Source of the DNA: Saprospiraceae bacterium
GTDB taxonomy: Bacteria; Bacteroidota; Bacteroidia; Chitinophagales; Saprospiraceae
Reading direction: 5' to 3'
Assembly: GCA_016715985.1 (NCBI GenBank)
Contig: JADJXD010000001.1
Span: forward strand, 1,612,001 to 1,676,000
DNA length: 64,000 bases
The notes beneath the pieces are model-generated. The model was given only the letters and a program-made list of their open reading frames with translations, did not search any database and was not told the DNA's origin. Positions within the stretch are counted from its first letter, which is position 1. Each line of letters starts with the position of its first letter. Shown one piece after another: positions 1-8,755 of the stretch. A program made the position numbers and the translations under genes.

Positions 1-2
1 AA

Positions 3-2114
3 TCATTAATTACTTTTGTTTACGACCCAGTGTTGACCAAATGGCGGGTGACTTCAGTAAGTTCTTCTTCTCCCGGTGACGGAGTATGGCAAATCAATGG
101 AAATGCCGGGACTAATTCCGGCCATTTTATTGGTACTACTGACGCCCAACCGCTTCGGTTCAGGGTTGATGACGAACATGCAGGAGCCATTAGTTTGAAT
201 GCATCTGTTTCTCTGGGCTTACACGCTTTGGAAAATAATACATCCGGCACGAGCAACTCTGCTTTTGGGGAATATTCACTTTTTTCAAACACCACAGGAT
301 TTGGCAATACAGCGTTGGGATATCTCAGCCTTGCCAATAATACGTCCGGTAATGAAAATATTGGTGTTGGGAATCAGGCTTTATATAATAATACCACAGG
401 TTTTAATAATATTGCTTTAGGTACATCTGCACTGTATTTGAATACCGAAGGTTACAATAACATTGCAACCGGTTACAATGCACTTCTTTCTAATACAACC
501 GGGCACTCAAATATTGCAACCGGATATAATGCGCTGTACGATAATACAACAGGAATATATAATACTGCCACAGGCATATCTGCTTTAGAAAATAATACAA
601 CGGGATACCATAATGTTGCTTGCGGTCCTTTTTCCCTTTATTCAAATACAACGGGAAATGACAATGTTGCTATTGGAGTATATACACTTACAACTAATAC
701 TACAGGTGTTGATAATACCGCAACCGGAAATTCGGCACTCAGATTTAATACAATAGGGAGTGCCAACGTTGCAACCGGAAATTATTCACTTTATTCAAAT
801 ACAGTTGGGAATTATAACGTGGCTGCCGGATATGAATCACTTTATTCAAATACTTCAGGTTCCCATAACACAGCAAGTGGTTGGAAGACCCTTTATAGCA
901 ATACTTCAGGAAATTGGAATACAGCTGTCGGAAGGTCAGCACTTTTCGCAAACACAACGGGTAATTATAATTGTGCCATTGGTTATCAGGCACTGGTTTC
1001 GAATACGACGGGTACTGGCAATATTGCAAATGGTAGCGGAGCACTTTATTCCAATACAACAGGATGGCATAATATTGCTTTAGGGAGTTCCGCACTTGGT
1101 TCTAATACAAATGGTTCAGACAATTTCGCTGCAGGAGATCAAACACTTTATTCCAATACAACCGGGCAAAGAAACATTGCTGCCGGACATCAAGCACTTT
1201 ATTCCAATACGCTCGGGAGTAACAATATTGCCCTTGGGTTTAGGTCACTTTATTCCAATACAACCGGGAATTCCAATACAGCAATTAGCTATGAGTCAAT
1301 GATGAATAATACAACCGGCAACAATAATGTTGCCCAAGGTTCAGAAGCATTAAAATTCAATACCTTAGGAAGTTTTAACATTGCAATAGGCAAAAGTGTA
1401 TTGCAAAACAACACGACAGGTATTTACAACGTAGGTGTTGGAACCAATGCATTAATATTAAACACCACTGGTTCCTTTAGTAGTTGTTTTGGCTATAATG
1501 CTTATCCTGTTACAAATGACTCCATTGCAAATTATACAGGAATCGGTTTTGGTGTAGGCACTGTAAACAGCACATCAAATATGGTAGAAATAGGAAATGC
1601 AAGTGTAAGTGTCATCAGGGGTCAGGTAAATTTTACGACCTACAGTGATCGCCGGATCAAAAAAAACATACAGGAGAATGTTCCGGGACTGGAATTTATA
1701 AATAAGTTGAAGCCGGTCACCTACTACCTGGATTTACATCAACAAAATGCCATGATGTACGGCACTGAAAAACCCGACACTTTGGATTGGGAAGGTAAAT
1801 ATGATCTGGAGAAAGTATTGATGACAGGATTTATTGCTCAGGATGTGGAGGAGGCTGCCAGGGAAGTTAATTATGATTTTAACGGTGTATCCAAGCCGAA
1901 AAGTGAAAACGATTTATACGGTGTACAGTATGCAAGTTTTGTAGTTCCGTTGGTCAAAGCGGTGCAGGAACAACAGGACATGATTAAAATTTTGCAGCAA
2001 CAAAACGAAGCTTTAAAAAACCAAAATGAGGAATTGAAGACAAACAATCATATTATAGATGCCCGGCTTGAAAAGATAGAGCTATTGTTGTCAACTATTT
2101 CTTCGAATAAATAA
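3..2114 (+). CDS. Fibre-like surface protein A with YadA-type repeats and S74 chaperone domain (5' truncated)
   Basis: The 5' end lies outside the window: the frame is open from base 3, and alignment with the next gene shows that the signal peptide and N-terminal domain are missing. Visible order: a conserved block (WQINGNAGT, bases 87-150); 25 uninterrupted 17-residue repeats at bases 225-1499 (consensus ALYSNTTGxxNIAxGxx), resembling the trimeric YadA/Hep_Hag head; then a Peptidase_S74 domain starting near base 1644 with SDRRIKKNI, which keeps the Ser and Lys five residues apart as in the endosialidase self-cleaving chaperone; and a Gln/Glu-rich C-terminal coiled coil. By family, the C-terminal domain trimerises and folds the fibre and then cuts itself off just before the Ser. 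No T9SS sorting domain is visible, so how the fibre is exported and anchored is inferred only. The GTG at base 30 is internal, not a real start. The label tail fibre is family-derived; no phage genes are nearby. Confidence 0.85.
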   Translation, partial: SLITFVYDPVLTKWRVTSVSSSSPGDGVWQINGNAGTNSGHFIGTTDAQPLRFRVDDEHAGAISLNASVSLGLHALENNTSGTSNSAFGEYSLFSNTTGFGNTALGYLSLANNTSGNENIGVGNQALYNNTTGFNNIALGTSALYLNTEGYNNIATGYNALLSNTTGHSNIATGYNALYDNTTGIYNTATGISALENNTTGYHNVACGPFSLYSNTTGNDNVAIGVYTLTTNTTGVDNTATGNSALRFNTIGSANVATGNYSLYSNTVGNYNVAAGYESLYSNTSGSHNTASGWKTLYSNTSGNWNTAVGRSALFANTTGNYNCAIGYQALVSNTTGTGNIANGSGALYSNTTGWHNIALGSSALGSNTNGSDNFAAGDQTLYSNTTGQRNIAAGHQALYSNTLGSNNIALGFRSLYSNTTGNSNTAISYESMMNNTTGNNNVAQGSEALKFNTLGSFNIAIGKSVLQNNTTGIYNVGVGTNALILNTTGSFSSCFGYNAYPVTNDSIANYTGIGFGVGTVNSTSNMVEIGNASVSVIRGQVNFTTYSDRRIKKNIQENVPGLEFINKLKPVTYYLDLHQQNAMMYGTEKPDTLDWEGKYDLEKVLMTGFIAQDVEEAAREVNYDFNGVSKPKSENDLYGVQYASFVVPLVKAVQEQQDMIKILQQQNEALKNQNEELKTNNHIIDARLEKIELLLSTISSNK
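225..1499 (+). repeat. 51-bp coding tandem repeat array, fibre A (25 units)
   Basis: Twenty-five direct repeats of 51 bases encode 17 residues each. Units diverge at the DNA level but never lose frame. Conserved positions are Leu2, Asn5, Thr6, Gly8, Asn11, Ala13 and Gly15. Beyond repeat 25 the array runs into GYNAYPV, which is also the exit sequence in fibre B. Confidence 0.9.
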
Positions 2115-2173
2115 AAGAATTTATAAAAACTCAGTTTCCCGGAAAGGATCATAACTTTTAATCACCAAAACGT

Positions 2174-5100
2174 ATGAAATATTTTTATATCCTTTTATTA
2201 TTTTCTTCGACAACGCTGTGCGCCCAAAATGTTGGTGTCAATACAACGGTTCCTATGTCAACATTGGATGTAGATGGTGATTTGGCCTTGCGTATTACAG
2301 CACTGGTCTGTATAAATGGAGATAATCATGATGTGGATCTATCAACGATTAAAAAGTCAATCTATAAAATATCAGGCCCTGTAGGAGCTTTTTCTCTCAC
2401 AGGACTATCCGGAGGTGTCGATGGACGGTTAATAACGTTGATAAATGATTCTGGTTTTGAAATGGGAATCAAAAATCAGGATGCCGGTAGTATACCGGTA
2501 AACCGGATCATAACCGGTACATCCAATGAAATCATTGTTCCGTCACAATCTGTAATCACCTTGGTTTATGACCTCGTTTTGACCCATTGGCGGGTGATGT
2601 CTGTAAGTTCAACTGCTAGTGGCGACGGAGCATGGCAAATCAATGGAAATGCCGGGACTAATTCCGGCCATTTTATTGGTACTACGAATGCCCAACCGCT
2701 TCGGTTCAAAGTTGGTGACGAACACGCAGGAGCCATCAGTTTGAATGCTTCTGTTTCTTTGGGCGTGCATTCATTGGAAAATAATACATCAGGAACTCTG
2801 AATTCTGCTTTCGGGGAATATTCGCTTTTTTCAAACACCACCGGATTTGGCAACACGGCGGTGGGAAATGTTAGCCTTGCCAATAATACTTCAGGCATTG
2901 AAAATGTGGGCGTTGGAAATCAGGCATTGTTTAATAATACCATAGGATTTAATAATACCGCTGTTGGATCTTCAGCGTTGTATCAAAATACCGAAGGTAA
3001 TAATAATATTGCAATAGGTTACAATGCCTTAGTTTCAAATACAACAGGGTCTTCCAATATTGCGACAGGATACAATGCATTGTCCGATAATTCTTCCGGA
3101 GAATTTAATATTGCCACAGGTGTATCATCATTAAAAAATAATACTACCGGTTCTTATAATTTTGCTTACGGACCTTATTCCCTTTATTCCAATACAACGG
3201 GTATTATTAACATAGCAATTGGGCATGAGTCACTTTACAGCAATACAACGGGAAGTTATAATATATCAAATGGACACCAATCTCTTTATTCCAATACAAC
3301 AGGAAATAGTAATATTGCCAGTGGATTCCTGGCTCTTTATGCCAACACAATCGGAGAAGGTAATATTGCTGCCGGAACTTCAGCCCTTTCATCCAATACG
3401 ACAGGTAACTATAATATAGCTTTTGGAAGTTACGCATTGGATGATAATCTGACAGGTTCAGAAAATCTTGCACTAGGGCTGTATTGCCTTTCCAAAAATA
3501 CAACAGGATCAAACAACTTTGCATCCGGATCTCAGTCTCTTTTTAATAATACCACCGGTTCTCATAATATTGCATCAGGACTTGCTGCCCTTTTTGCAAA
3601 TACTATCGGTGAACATAATATTGCCTTGGGAGAGGTTTCCTTAACGAATAATGTAACAGGAAGTTCAAATATTGCAATCGGAACAAAGGCACTTTATTCC
3701 AACACTATCGGTGAAAACAATATAGCAACGGGTAAGGAAGCATTATATAACAATACCTCAGCAGACGGAAATATTGCGTTTGGGACTCAATCACTTTATT
3801 CAAATACAACAGGCCAAAATAATATAGCCACCGGGTTTCGTTCTTTATACTCAAATACAACCGGAATTGATAATATAGCAAGTGGATATCAGTCTCTTTA
3901 CACAAATACAACCGGAAACTCGAACATTGCAATCGGAATTTTAGCTTTGAAGGAGAATACTACAGGAAATAATAATGTAGCTGTTGGCCAGGAAGTTTTG
4001 TATAATAATACTACCGGATTCAATAACATCGGCGTCGGGCCTCTTGCACTACGTGCCAATACCACAGGAAATTTAAACATTGGAATCGGATCATTAGCAC
4101 TTTACAACAATACAACAGGAAGTAATAATATTGGCTATGGAACCAATGCATTGTATTCGAATACAACAGGCACCGAAAATATTGCAACAGGAATACAAGC
4201 ACTTTATAATAATACAATAGGAACAAGTAATATTGCTGCAGGAAATCTCGCTCTCTATAATAATACATCAGGAAATCAAAATGTTGCTTGTGGAGTACAG
4301 ACTCTTTATGAGAATACTACAGGAAGTAGTAATGCAGCATTCGGATCCTTTGCGCTGAGAGATAATACAACAGGGATATTTAACAATGCCATGGGTGGTT
4401 CTGCACTTATCACGAATACTACCGGAAGTTTCAATGTGGCTATCGGTGGAATTTCTCTTTTGGATAATACAACAGGTAGTTATAATACTGCAACAGGCTG
4501 GAATACCTTAGCAAATAATATAACAGGTGATGGCAATGTAGCTTTTGGAAATGCCGCTTTGGTCCTGAATACAACTGGTGATTACAATATTGCTGCCGGT
4601 TGGGAACCATTGGGAGATAATACGACAGGAAATTTTAATATAGCTATTGGATATGAAAGTTTATCAAGAAATTTTACCGCTTCCAGTAATATAGGCATGG
4701 GATATAAGACTTTGTATTATAATGCAATTGGTACTGAAAATGTGGCTGTTGGCACTCAATCATTGCTTAATAATTTGGGTAACTATAATGTGGGAATTGG
4801 TGCTAATGCATTGACTAATAACACTACCGGAAATTATAATACTTGTTTGGGATACAACGCTTATCCGATCGGTGCAATATTGGATAATTACTCAGGTATT
4901 GGATTTAACGTCGGCACCGGAGCCAGCGGTTCCAATATGGTGGAAATTGGAAACACCAGTGTAGGAACAATCAGGGGACAGGTAAACTTTTCCACATATA
5001 GCGATCGTCGCATCAAAAAAAGTATTCAACAAAACGTCCCGGGATTGGAATTTATCAACAAGCTCAAACCTGTTACTTATTATCTGGATATACATCAACA

Positions 5101-5449
5101 AATTGTCATGATGTACGGAAATGAAAAACCTGATACATTGGATTGGGAAGGTAAATACGATCTGGAAAAAGTATTGATGTCGGGTTTTATAGCACAGGAT
5201 GTGGAAGAAGCTGCCAACGAAGTAGGTTATAATTTTAATGGCGTTTCAAAGCCTAAAAATGAAAATGATTTATACAGTGTACAATATGCAAGTTTTGTAG
5301 TTCCATTGGTCAAAGCAGTGCAGGAGCAACAAGTAATTATTGAACATCTGCAAAAGCAAAATGAAGAACTTAAAGCAAAAAATGAAGGTCTTGAAGCCAG
5401 GCTTTTAAAAATAGAACAACTCTTATCCGTAATTACAGTAAACAAATAG
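2174..5449 (+). CDS. Fibre-like surface protein B, 41 YadA-type repeats plus S74 chaperone domain
   Basis: A 1091-residue secreted protein, complete. A signal peptide (residues 1-18, ending LCAQ) is followed by an N-terminal domain of about 120 residues, the WQINGNAGT block, 41 tandem 17-residue repeats (residues 200-895; repeat 40 is one residue short) and a Peptidase_S74 domain with Ser943 and Lys948 in SDRRIKKSI. The last 45 residues are a coiled coil (EQQVIIEHLQKQNEELKAKN). By family knowledge the repeats form a trimeric beta-roll stalk, and the C-terminal domain is an intramolecular chaperone released by autoproteolysis. It follows gene A by 60 bases, and the two share a 54-base identical stretch, so they are a tandem duplication that diverged mainly inside the repeats. 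The function (adhesin or sheath-like fibre) is inferred from architecture only. Confidence 0.88.
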   Translation: MKYFYILLLFSSTTLCAQNVGVNTTVPMSTLDVDGDLALRITALVCINGDNHDVDLSTIKKSIYKISGPVGAFSLTGLSGGVDGRLITLINDSGFEMGIKNQDAGSIPVNRIITGTSNEIIVPSQSVITLVYDLVLTHWRVMSVSSTASGDGAWQINGNAGTNSGHFIGTTNAQPLRFKVGDEHAGAISLNASVSLGVHSLENNTSGTLNSAFGEYSLFSNTTGFGNTAVGNVSLANNTSGIENVGVGNQALFNNTIGFNNTAVGSSALYQNTEGNNNIAIGYNALVSNTTGSSNIATGYNALSDNSSGEFNIATGVSSLKNNTTGSYNFAYGPYSLYSNTTGIINIAIGHESLYSNTTGSYNISNGHQSLYSNTTGNSNIASGFLALYANTIGEGNIAAGTSALSSNTTGNYNIAFGSYALDDNLTGSENLALGLYCLSKNTTGSNNFASGSQSLFNNTTGSHNIASGLAALFANTIGEHNIALGEVSLTNNVTGSSNIAIGTKALYSNTIGENNIATGKEALYNNTSADGNIAFGTQSLYSNTTGQNNIATGFRSLYSNTTGIDNIASGYQSLYTNTTGNSNIAIGILALKENTTGNNNVAVGQEVLYNNTTGFNNIGVGPLALRANTTGNLNIGIGSLALYNNTTGSNNIGYGTNALYSNTTGTENIATGIQALYNNTIGTSNIAAGNLALYNNTSGNQNVACGVQTLYENTTGSSNAAFGSFALRDNTTGIFNNAMGGSALITNTTGSFNVAIGGISLLDNTTGSYNTATGWNTLANNITGDGNVAFGNAALVLNTTGDYNIAAGWEPLGDNTTGNFNIAIGYESLSRNFTASSNIGMGYKTLYYNAIGTENVAVGTQSLLNNLGNYNVGIGANALTNNTTGNYNTCLGYNAYPIGAILDNYSGIGFNVGTGASGSNMVEIGNTSVGTIRGQVNFSTYSDRRIKKSIQQNVPGLEFINKLKPVTYYLDIHQQIVMMYGNEKPDTLDWEGKYDLEKVLMSGFIAQDVEEAANEVGYNFNGVSKPKNENDLYSVQYASFVVPLVKAVQEQQVIIEHLQKQNEELKAKNEGLEARLLKIEQLLSVITVNK
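2771..4858 (+). repeat. 51-bp coding tandem repeat array, fibre B (41 units)
   Basis: Forty-one direct repeats, all 51 bases except unit 40 (bases 4760-4807), which is 48 bases and lacks one residue of the NTTG turn (reads NNLGNYN). This is the longest array of the three. Confidence 0.9.
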
Positions 5450-5503
5450 ATCTTATTTTACATCAGGGAATATGTTCAATAATGTAAGTAAAAACCAAAT
5501 CGT

Positions 5504-5983
5504 ATGAAAATCTTTTTTTATCTTTTTTTAATGCTAGCCATACAAAAAGGGTACGGTCAAAGCAGCATTTTATCTTCTGGGGGTAATGCTTCAGGACCCG
5601 GAGGTACAGTGAGTTATTCCATCGGTCAGGTGGTTTATTCTACTGCATCCGGGACAGGAGGTTCTTTGCAACAAGGAGTACAGCAAGCGTTTGACATTTC
5701 TACTTCAACCGGTGATGAATTTGCGAGTATCAGTTTGCTGGTAAAGGTATATCCCAATCCGACAACATCGCATGTGTATTTGAAAATCGAAGATAATGGG
5801 GAGTCGATCATTCAGGATTTGATTTATCAACTGACAGACTTAAATGGAAGAGAAATATACTACGAAAAAATAACAGCATCAGAAACACGCCTAAGTATGG
5901 AAAACTTAGCTTCTTCCATTTACTTTCTGAATGTAACCAACGAAAACAACATCATAAAATCTTTTAAAATCATAAAAAAATGA
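5504..5983 (+). CDS. Small secreted protein with T9SS type A sorting domain
   Basis: 159 residues. A signal peptide (about residues 1-18, ending GYGQ) is followed by a Gly/Ser-rich beta segment (GPGGTVSYSIGQVVY, ending GVQQAF), a motif I recognise from other short Bacteroidota T9SS proteins. A C-terminal sorting domain begins at VKVYPNPTTSHVYL and ends in SFKIIKK. That domain targets the protein through the type IX machinery to the outer surface, where it is removed or used for anchoring. The stop codon overlaps the start of the third fibre gene (ATGA), so the two are almost certainly translated from one message. Because the fibre proteins lack a sorting domain, this protein is a plausible export or anchoring partner; that is inference. 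The name of the N-terminal domain is unknown to me. Confidence 0.82.
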   Translation: MKIFFYLFLMLAIQKGYGQSSILSSGGNASGPGGTVSYSIGQVVYSTASGTGGSLQQGVQQAFDISTSTGDEFASISLLVKVYPNPTTSHVYLKIEDNGESIIQDLIYQLTDLNGREIYYEKITASETRLSMENLASSIYFLNVTNENNIIKSFKIIKK

Positions 5984-8667
5984 AAATCATGAAAATCCAA
6001 ATTCAACAAATGGTAAAAATAATTTTGTTGTTTGCGGCAATAATTACTTTGAACACTGCTGAGGCTCAGGCACCGCAAAAAATGAGCTATCAGGCCGTTA
6101 TTCGCAACAGCAGCAATGTACTTTTAACCAATCAGGCTGTTGGAATTCGGGTAAGTGTATTACGCGGGTCAGCATCCGGAACTGAGGTATATCAAGAAAT
6201 TTTTAATCCCAACCCTGTCACGAACACCAATGGATTAGTAAGTCTTGAAATTGGGACCGGCATACCATTATTGGGTACTTTTGCCGGCATCGATTGGGCA
6301 AATGGACCATATTTTGTAAAAACCGAAACCGATCCTACAGGAGGAACCAATTATAATATAGCAGGTACCAGCCCATTGAATAGTGTACCTTATGCTTTGT
6401 TTAGCGCCAACAGTGGGGGGAGTGCCGGCTGGGGACTTTCAGGCAACTCAGGTACAAACCCCGCTACAAACTTTATAGGAACAACTGACCCGGAGGATGT
6501 AATATTAAAACGAAACAATATTATAGCTGGTAGATTGGGAAACTTTAACACATCTTTTGGAGTAAACACACTTAATCCGGCTACCACTGGAAATAATAAT
6601 ACGGCTATGGGTGTGGAGGCACTTAATGCAAACACCACAGGGGAAAGTAACACTGCCATTGGTGTAAATGCCCTAAATATCAACACAACAGGAAACGAAA
6701 ACACTGCTATTGGAGTGAGCGCTTTATCTTCCAATACCACCGGATTTTTTAATACTGCAACCGGAGTAAATGCCCTGAGTTCTAATATTTCAGGAGATAG
6801 AAATACAGCGAACGGTCTTAATACACTTAAATACAACACCACAGGGTATGAAAATACAGCAGTTGGATTTAATGCTCTTTTATCCAATATTGAAGGATAT
6901 TCCAACACAGCCACAGGTAATAGTGCTCTTTTATCCAATACATTTGGTATTTTTAATACGGCCATAGGGTTTAAATCCCTTGAAGCCAACACTACGGGAA
7001 GTTATAACGTAGCGAATGGGGTAAGAGCACTATATTACAACACCACAGGACTGCAAAATACCGCCAATGGATACCAGTCACTTTATTGGAATACTGAGGG
7101 GCATGCCAATACAGCTAATGGAGTAGAAGCCCTTTATTCCAATACCACCGGTAATGAAAATACTGCATCTGGCGCATCTGCACTTCGTGAAAATACCACT
7201 GGAATCTTCAATACAGCCACGGGATCACAATCACTTTTTGCAAACACCACCGGAAGTTTTAATACAGCGCATGGACACAAAGCACTATTGAGTAACACAG
7301 TTGGGTATTCCAATTCTGCTATAGGAGTAAATTCAATGCTTAACAACACCGCAGGTCATGAAAATACTGCCATCGGACTCAATGCACTATATTCAAATAT
7401 AACCGGAAATGAGAATACGGCTACAGGAGTTTCTGCTCTTGGAAATAACACTTTCGGAAGTTCAAATACAGCTAATGGATTTGAATCACTTTTTTCTAAT
7501 ACTTCCGGGTTATCGAATACTGCCATCGGACTAAAGTCTCTTTATTCAAATACAACCGGAAGTTTTAACACAGCCATTGGTTTAAATTCCCTTCTTTCCA
7601 ATACTGTCGGGTCTTCCAATACTGCCTCAGGACTGAATGCACTTCGAAACAATACTACAGGAAATGATAATACAGCCAATGGTGTAGCTGCACTTTTATC
7701 CAATACGACCGGAATACGTAACACCGCAAATGGAGTATCAGCTCTTCGGGCAAATACAATAGGGGCCGATAATACTGCTGTCGGGATGAACGCTCTTCTT
7801 TCCAATACAACCGGCATTCAGAACACCACAATTGGAGTATCTTCTCTCGGCAACACAACTTCAGGAAGTAATAACACAGCCAATGGTTTTCAATCACTTC
7901 TTACGAATACAGTGGGTAATTTAAACACTTCAGTTGGTGTCTTTGCACTTAGAGAGAATTCAACAGGAAATGAAAATACGGCAAGTGGAGCGAATGCACT
8001 TCTTTCTAACACTGTCGGGTCATTAAATACTGCAATGGGAGTAAATTCGCTTCGCGATAACTCCAATGGGCTAAGAAACAGTGCTTTTGGCTTTCAGGCA
8101 CTTTCTGTTATAACTACGGGAAGCAATAATACCGGTGTTGGCCATAATGCTCAAGTTCCGAATCCATCAGGGGACAATCAGGTCCGCATGGGAAATGGTT
8201 CAGTTACATATGCCGGAATACAAGTGCCTTGGACGATATCTTCTGATCTCCGTTGGAAAACAAATATTCAAAAATCCAATCTGGGCCTTGATTTTATAAA
8301 AGAACTAAACCCCGTTTTTTATACGCGTAAAGATGTTGAAATCGTTGATCATAAAACCAGAACTCTGGAAACTACCACAAGTCAGCAAACAGAATATGGT
8401 TTTATAGCGCAGGAATTGGAAAGTACACTAAATAAATTTGGTGCATCTCATAATGGTATCATCAGCAAAGACTATGAAGGGATGTTTGGTGTTCGATACA
8501 ACGATTTACTGGCCCCCATGGTAAAGGCCATTCAAGAGCAACAAGCCATTATAGAAAATCAGGATACTGAAATGAAGGAATTAAAAAACCAACTGACTGA
8601 CTTGTATAAAGAAATGAAAGCCATAAAATTATTGCTGAAAAATAATGCAGCGGATATCAAAAAGTAA
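5980..8667 (+). CDS. Fibre-like surface protein C, 31 YadA-type repeats plus S74 chaperone domain
   Basis: 895 residues. The signal peptide lies within the first 30 residues (hydrophobic IILLFAAIITLNTAEAQ). The N-terminal beta domain (residues 33-140, QKMSYQAVIRNSSN to SVPYALF) differs from fibre B and is common in Bacteroidota tail-fibre-domain proteins. After the GNSGTNPATNFIGTTD block come 31 repeats of exactly 17 residues (197-723), then Peptidase_S74 with Ser755 and Lys760 in SDLRWKTNI, then a C-terminal coiled coil. Its repeats nearly always read NTA where A and B mostly read NIA, so the arrays evolve separately. The ATG overlaps the preceding stop by four bases; a second ATG nine bases on is an alternative start. 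The role is inferred to be a trimeric self-processing surface fibre. Confidence 0.87.
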   Translation: MKIMKIQIQQMVKIILLFAAIITLNTAEAQAPQKMSYQAVIRNSSNVLLTNQAVGIRVSVLRGSASGTEVYQEIFNPNPVTNTNGLVSLEIGTGIPLLGTFAGIDWANGPYFVKTETDPTGGTNYNIAGTSPLNSVPYALFSANSGGSAGWGLSGNSGTNPATNFIGTTDPEDVILKRNNIIAGRLGNFNTSFGVNTLNPATTGNNNTAMGVEALNANTTGESNTAIGVNALNINTTGNENTAIGVSALSSNTTGFFNTATGVNALSSNISGDRNTANGLNTLKYNTTGYENTAVGFNALLSNIEGYSNTATGNSALLSNTFGIFNTAIGFKSLEANTTGSYNVANGVRALYYNTTGLQNTANGYQSLYWNTEGHANTANGVEALYSNTTGNENTASGASALRENTTGIFNTATGSQSLFANTTGSFNTAHGHKALLSNTVGYSNSAIGVNSMLNNTAGHENTAIGLNALYSNITGNENTATGVSALGNNTFGSSNTANGFESLFSNTSGLSNTAIGLKSLYSNTTGSFNTAIGLNSLLSNTVGSSNTASGLNALRNNTTGNDNTANGVAALLSNTTGIRNTANGVSALRANTIGADNTAVGMNALLSNTTGIQNTTIGVSSLGNTTSGSNNTANGFQSLLTNTVGNLNTSVGVFALRENSTGNENTASGANALLSNTVGSLNTAMGVNSLRDNSNGLRNSAFGFQALSVITTGSNNTGVGHNAQVPNPSGDNQVRMGNGSVTYAGIQVPWTISSDLRWKTNIQKSNLGLDFIKELNPVFYTRKDVEIVDHKTRTLETTTSQQTEYGFIAQELESTLNKFGASHNGIISKDYEGMFGVRYNDLLAPMVKAIQEQQAIIENQDTEMKELKNQLTDLYKEMKAIKLLLKNNAADIKK
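6568..8148 (+). repeat. 51-bp coding tandem repeat array, fibre C (31 units)
   Basis: Thirty-one direct repeats of exactly 51 bases. Residue 12 is Thr in most units, unlike arrays A and B, where Ile is common. The array ends at GHNAQVPNPSG just before the S74 domain. Confidence 0.9.
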
Positions 8668-8717
8668 AAACTACATTGTTTGCTTTGATTAAATACAAAA
8701 TTAAAGTAGCATTTTTA

Positions 8718-8725
8718 TACTTTTG
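8718..8725 (+). promoter_or_regulatory. Candidate -7 box (TACTTTTG) for the sensor kinase operon
   Basis: TACTTTTG fits the Bacteroidota TAnnTTTG consensus and lies about 30 bases before the kinase start, in the only gap between the fibre locus and the kinase. No well-spaced TTG -33 box is evident, so this is a weak call. Confidence 0.3.
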
Positions 8726-8755
8726 GTACATATTATACATTAAAAATCCGGAACC

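Noticed and set aside
6390..6992. Minus-strand open frame of 200 codons opposite fibre C
   Set aside because: It arises from the low-stop 51-bp coding repeats on the other strand; the translation is repetitive VFxxxALxPxAV text with no domain. Similar shadows lie opposite fibres A and B.
225..8148. Regular direct repeats, possible CRISPR array
   Set aside because: The 51-bp period is in frame, diverged and coding; there are no identical repeats with unique spacers.
3..8667. Prophage tail-fibre genes
   Set aside because: Peptidase_S74 domains are common in phage tail spikes, but the proteins have signal peptides, a T9SS neighbour and no capsid, portal, terminase or integrase nearby.
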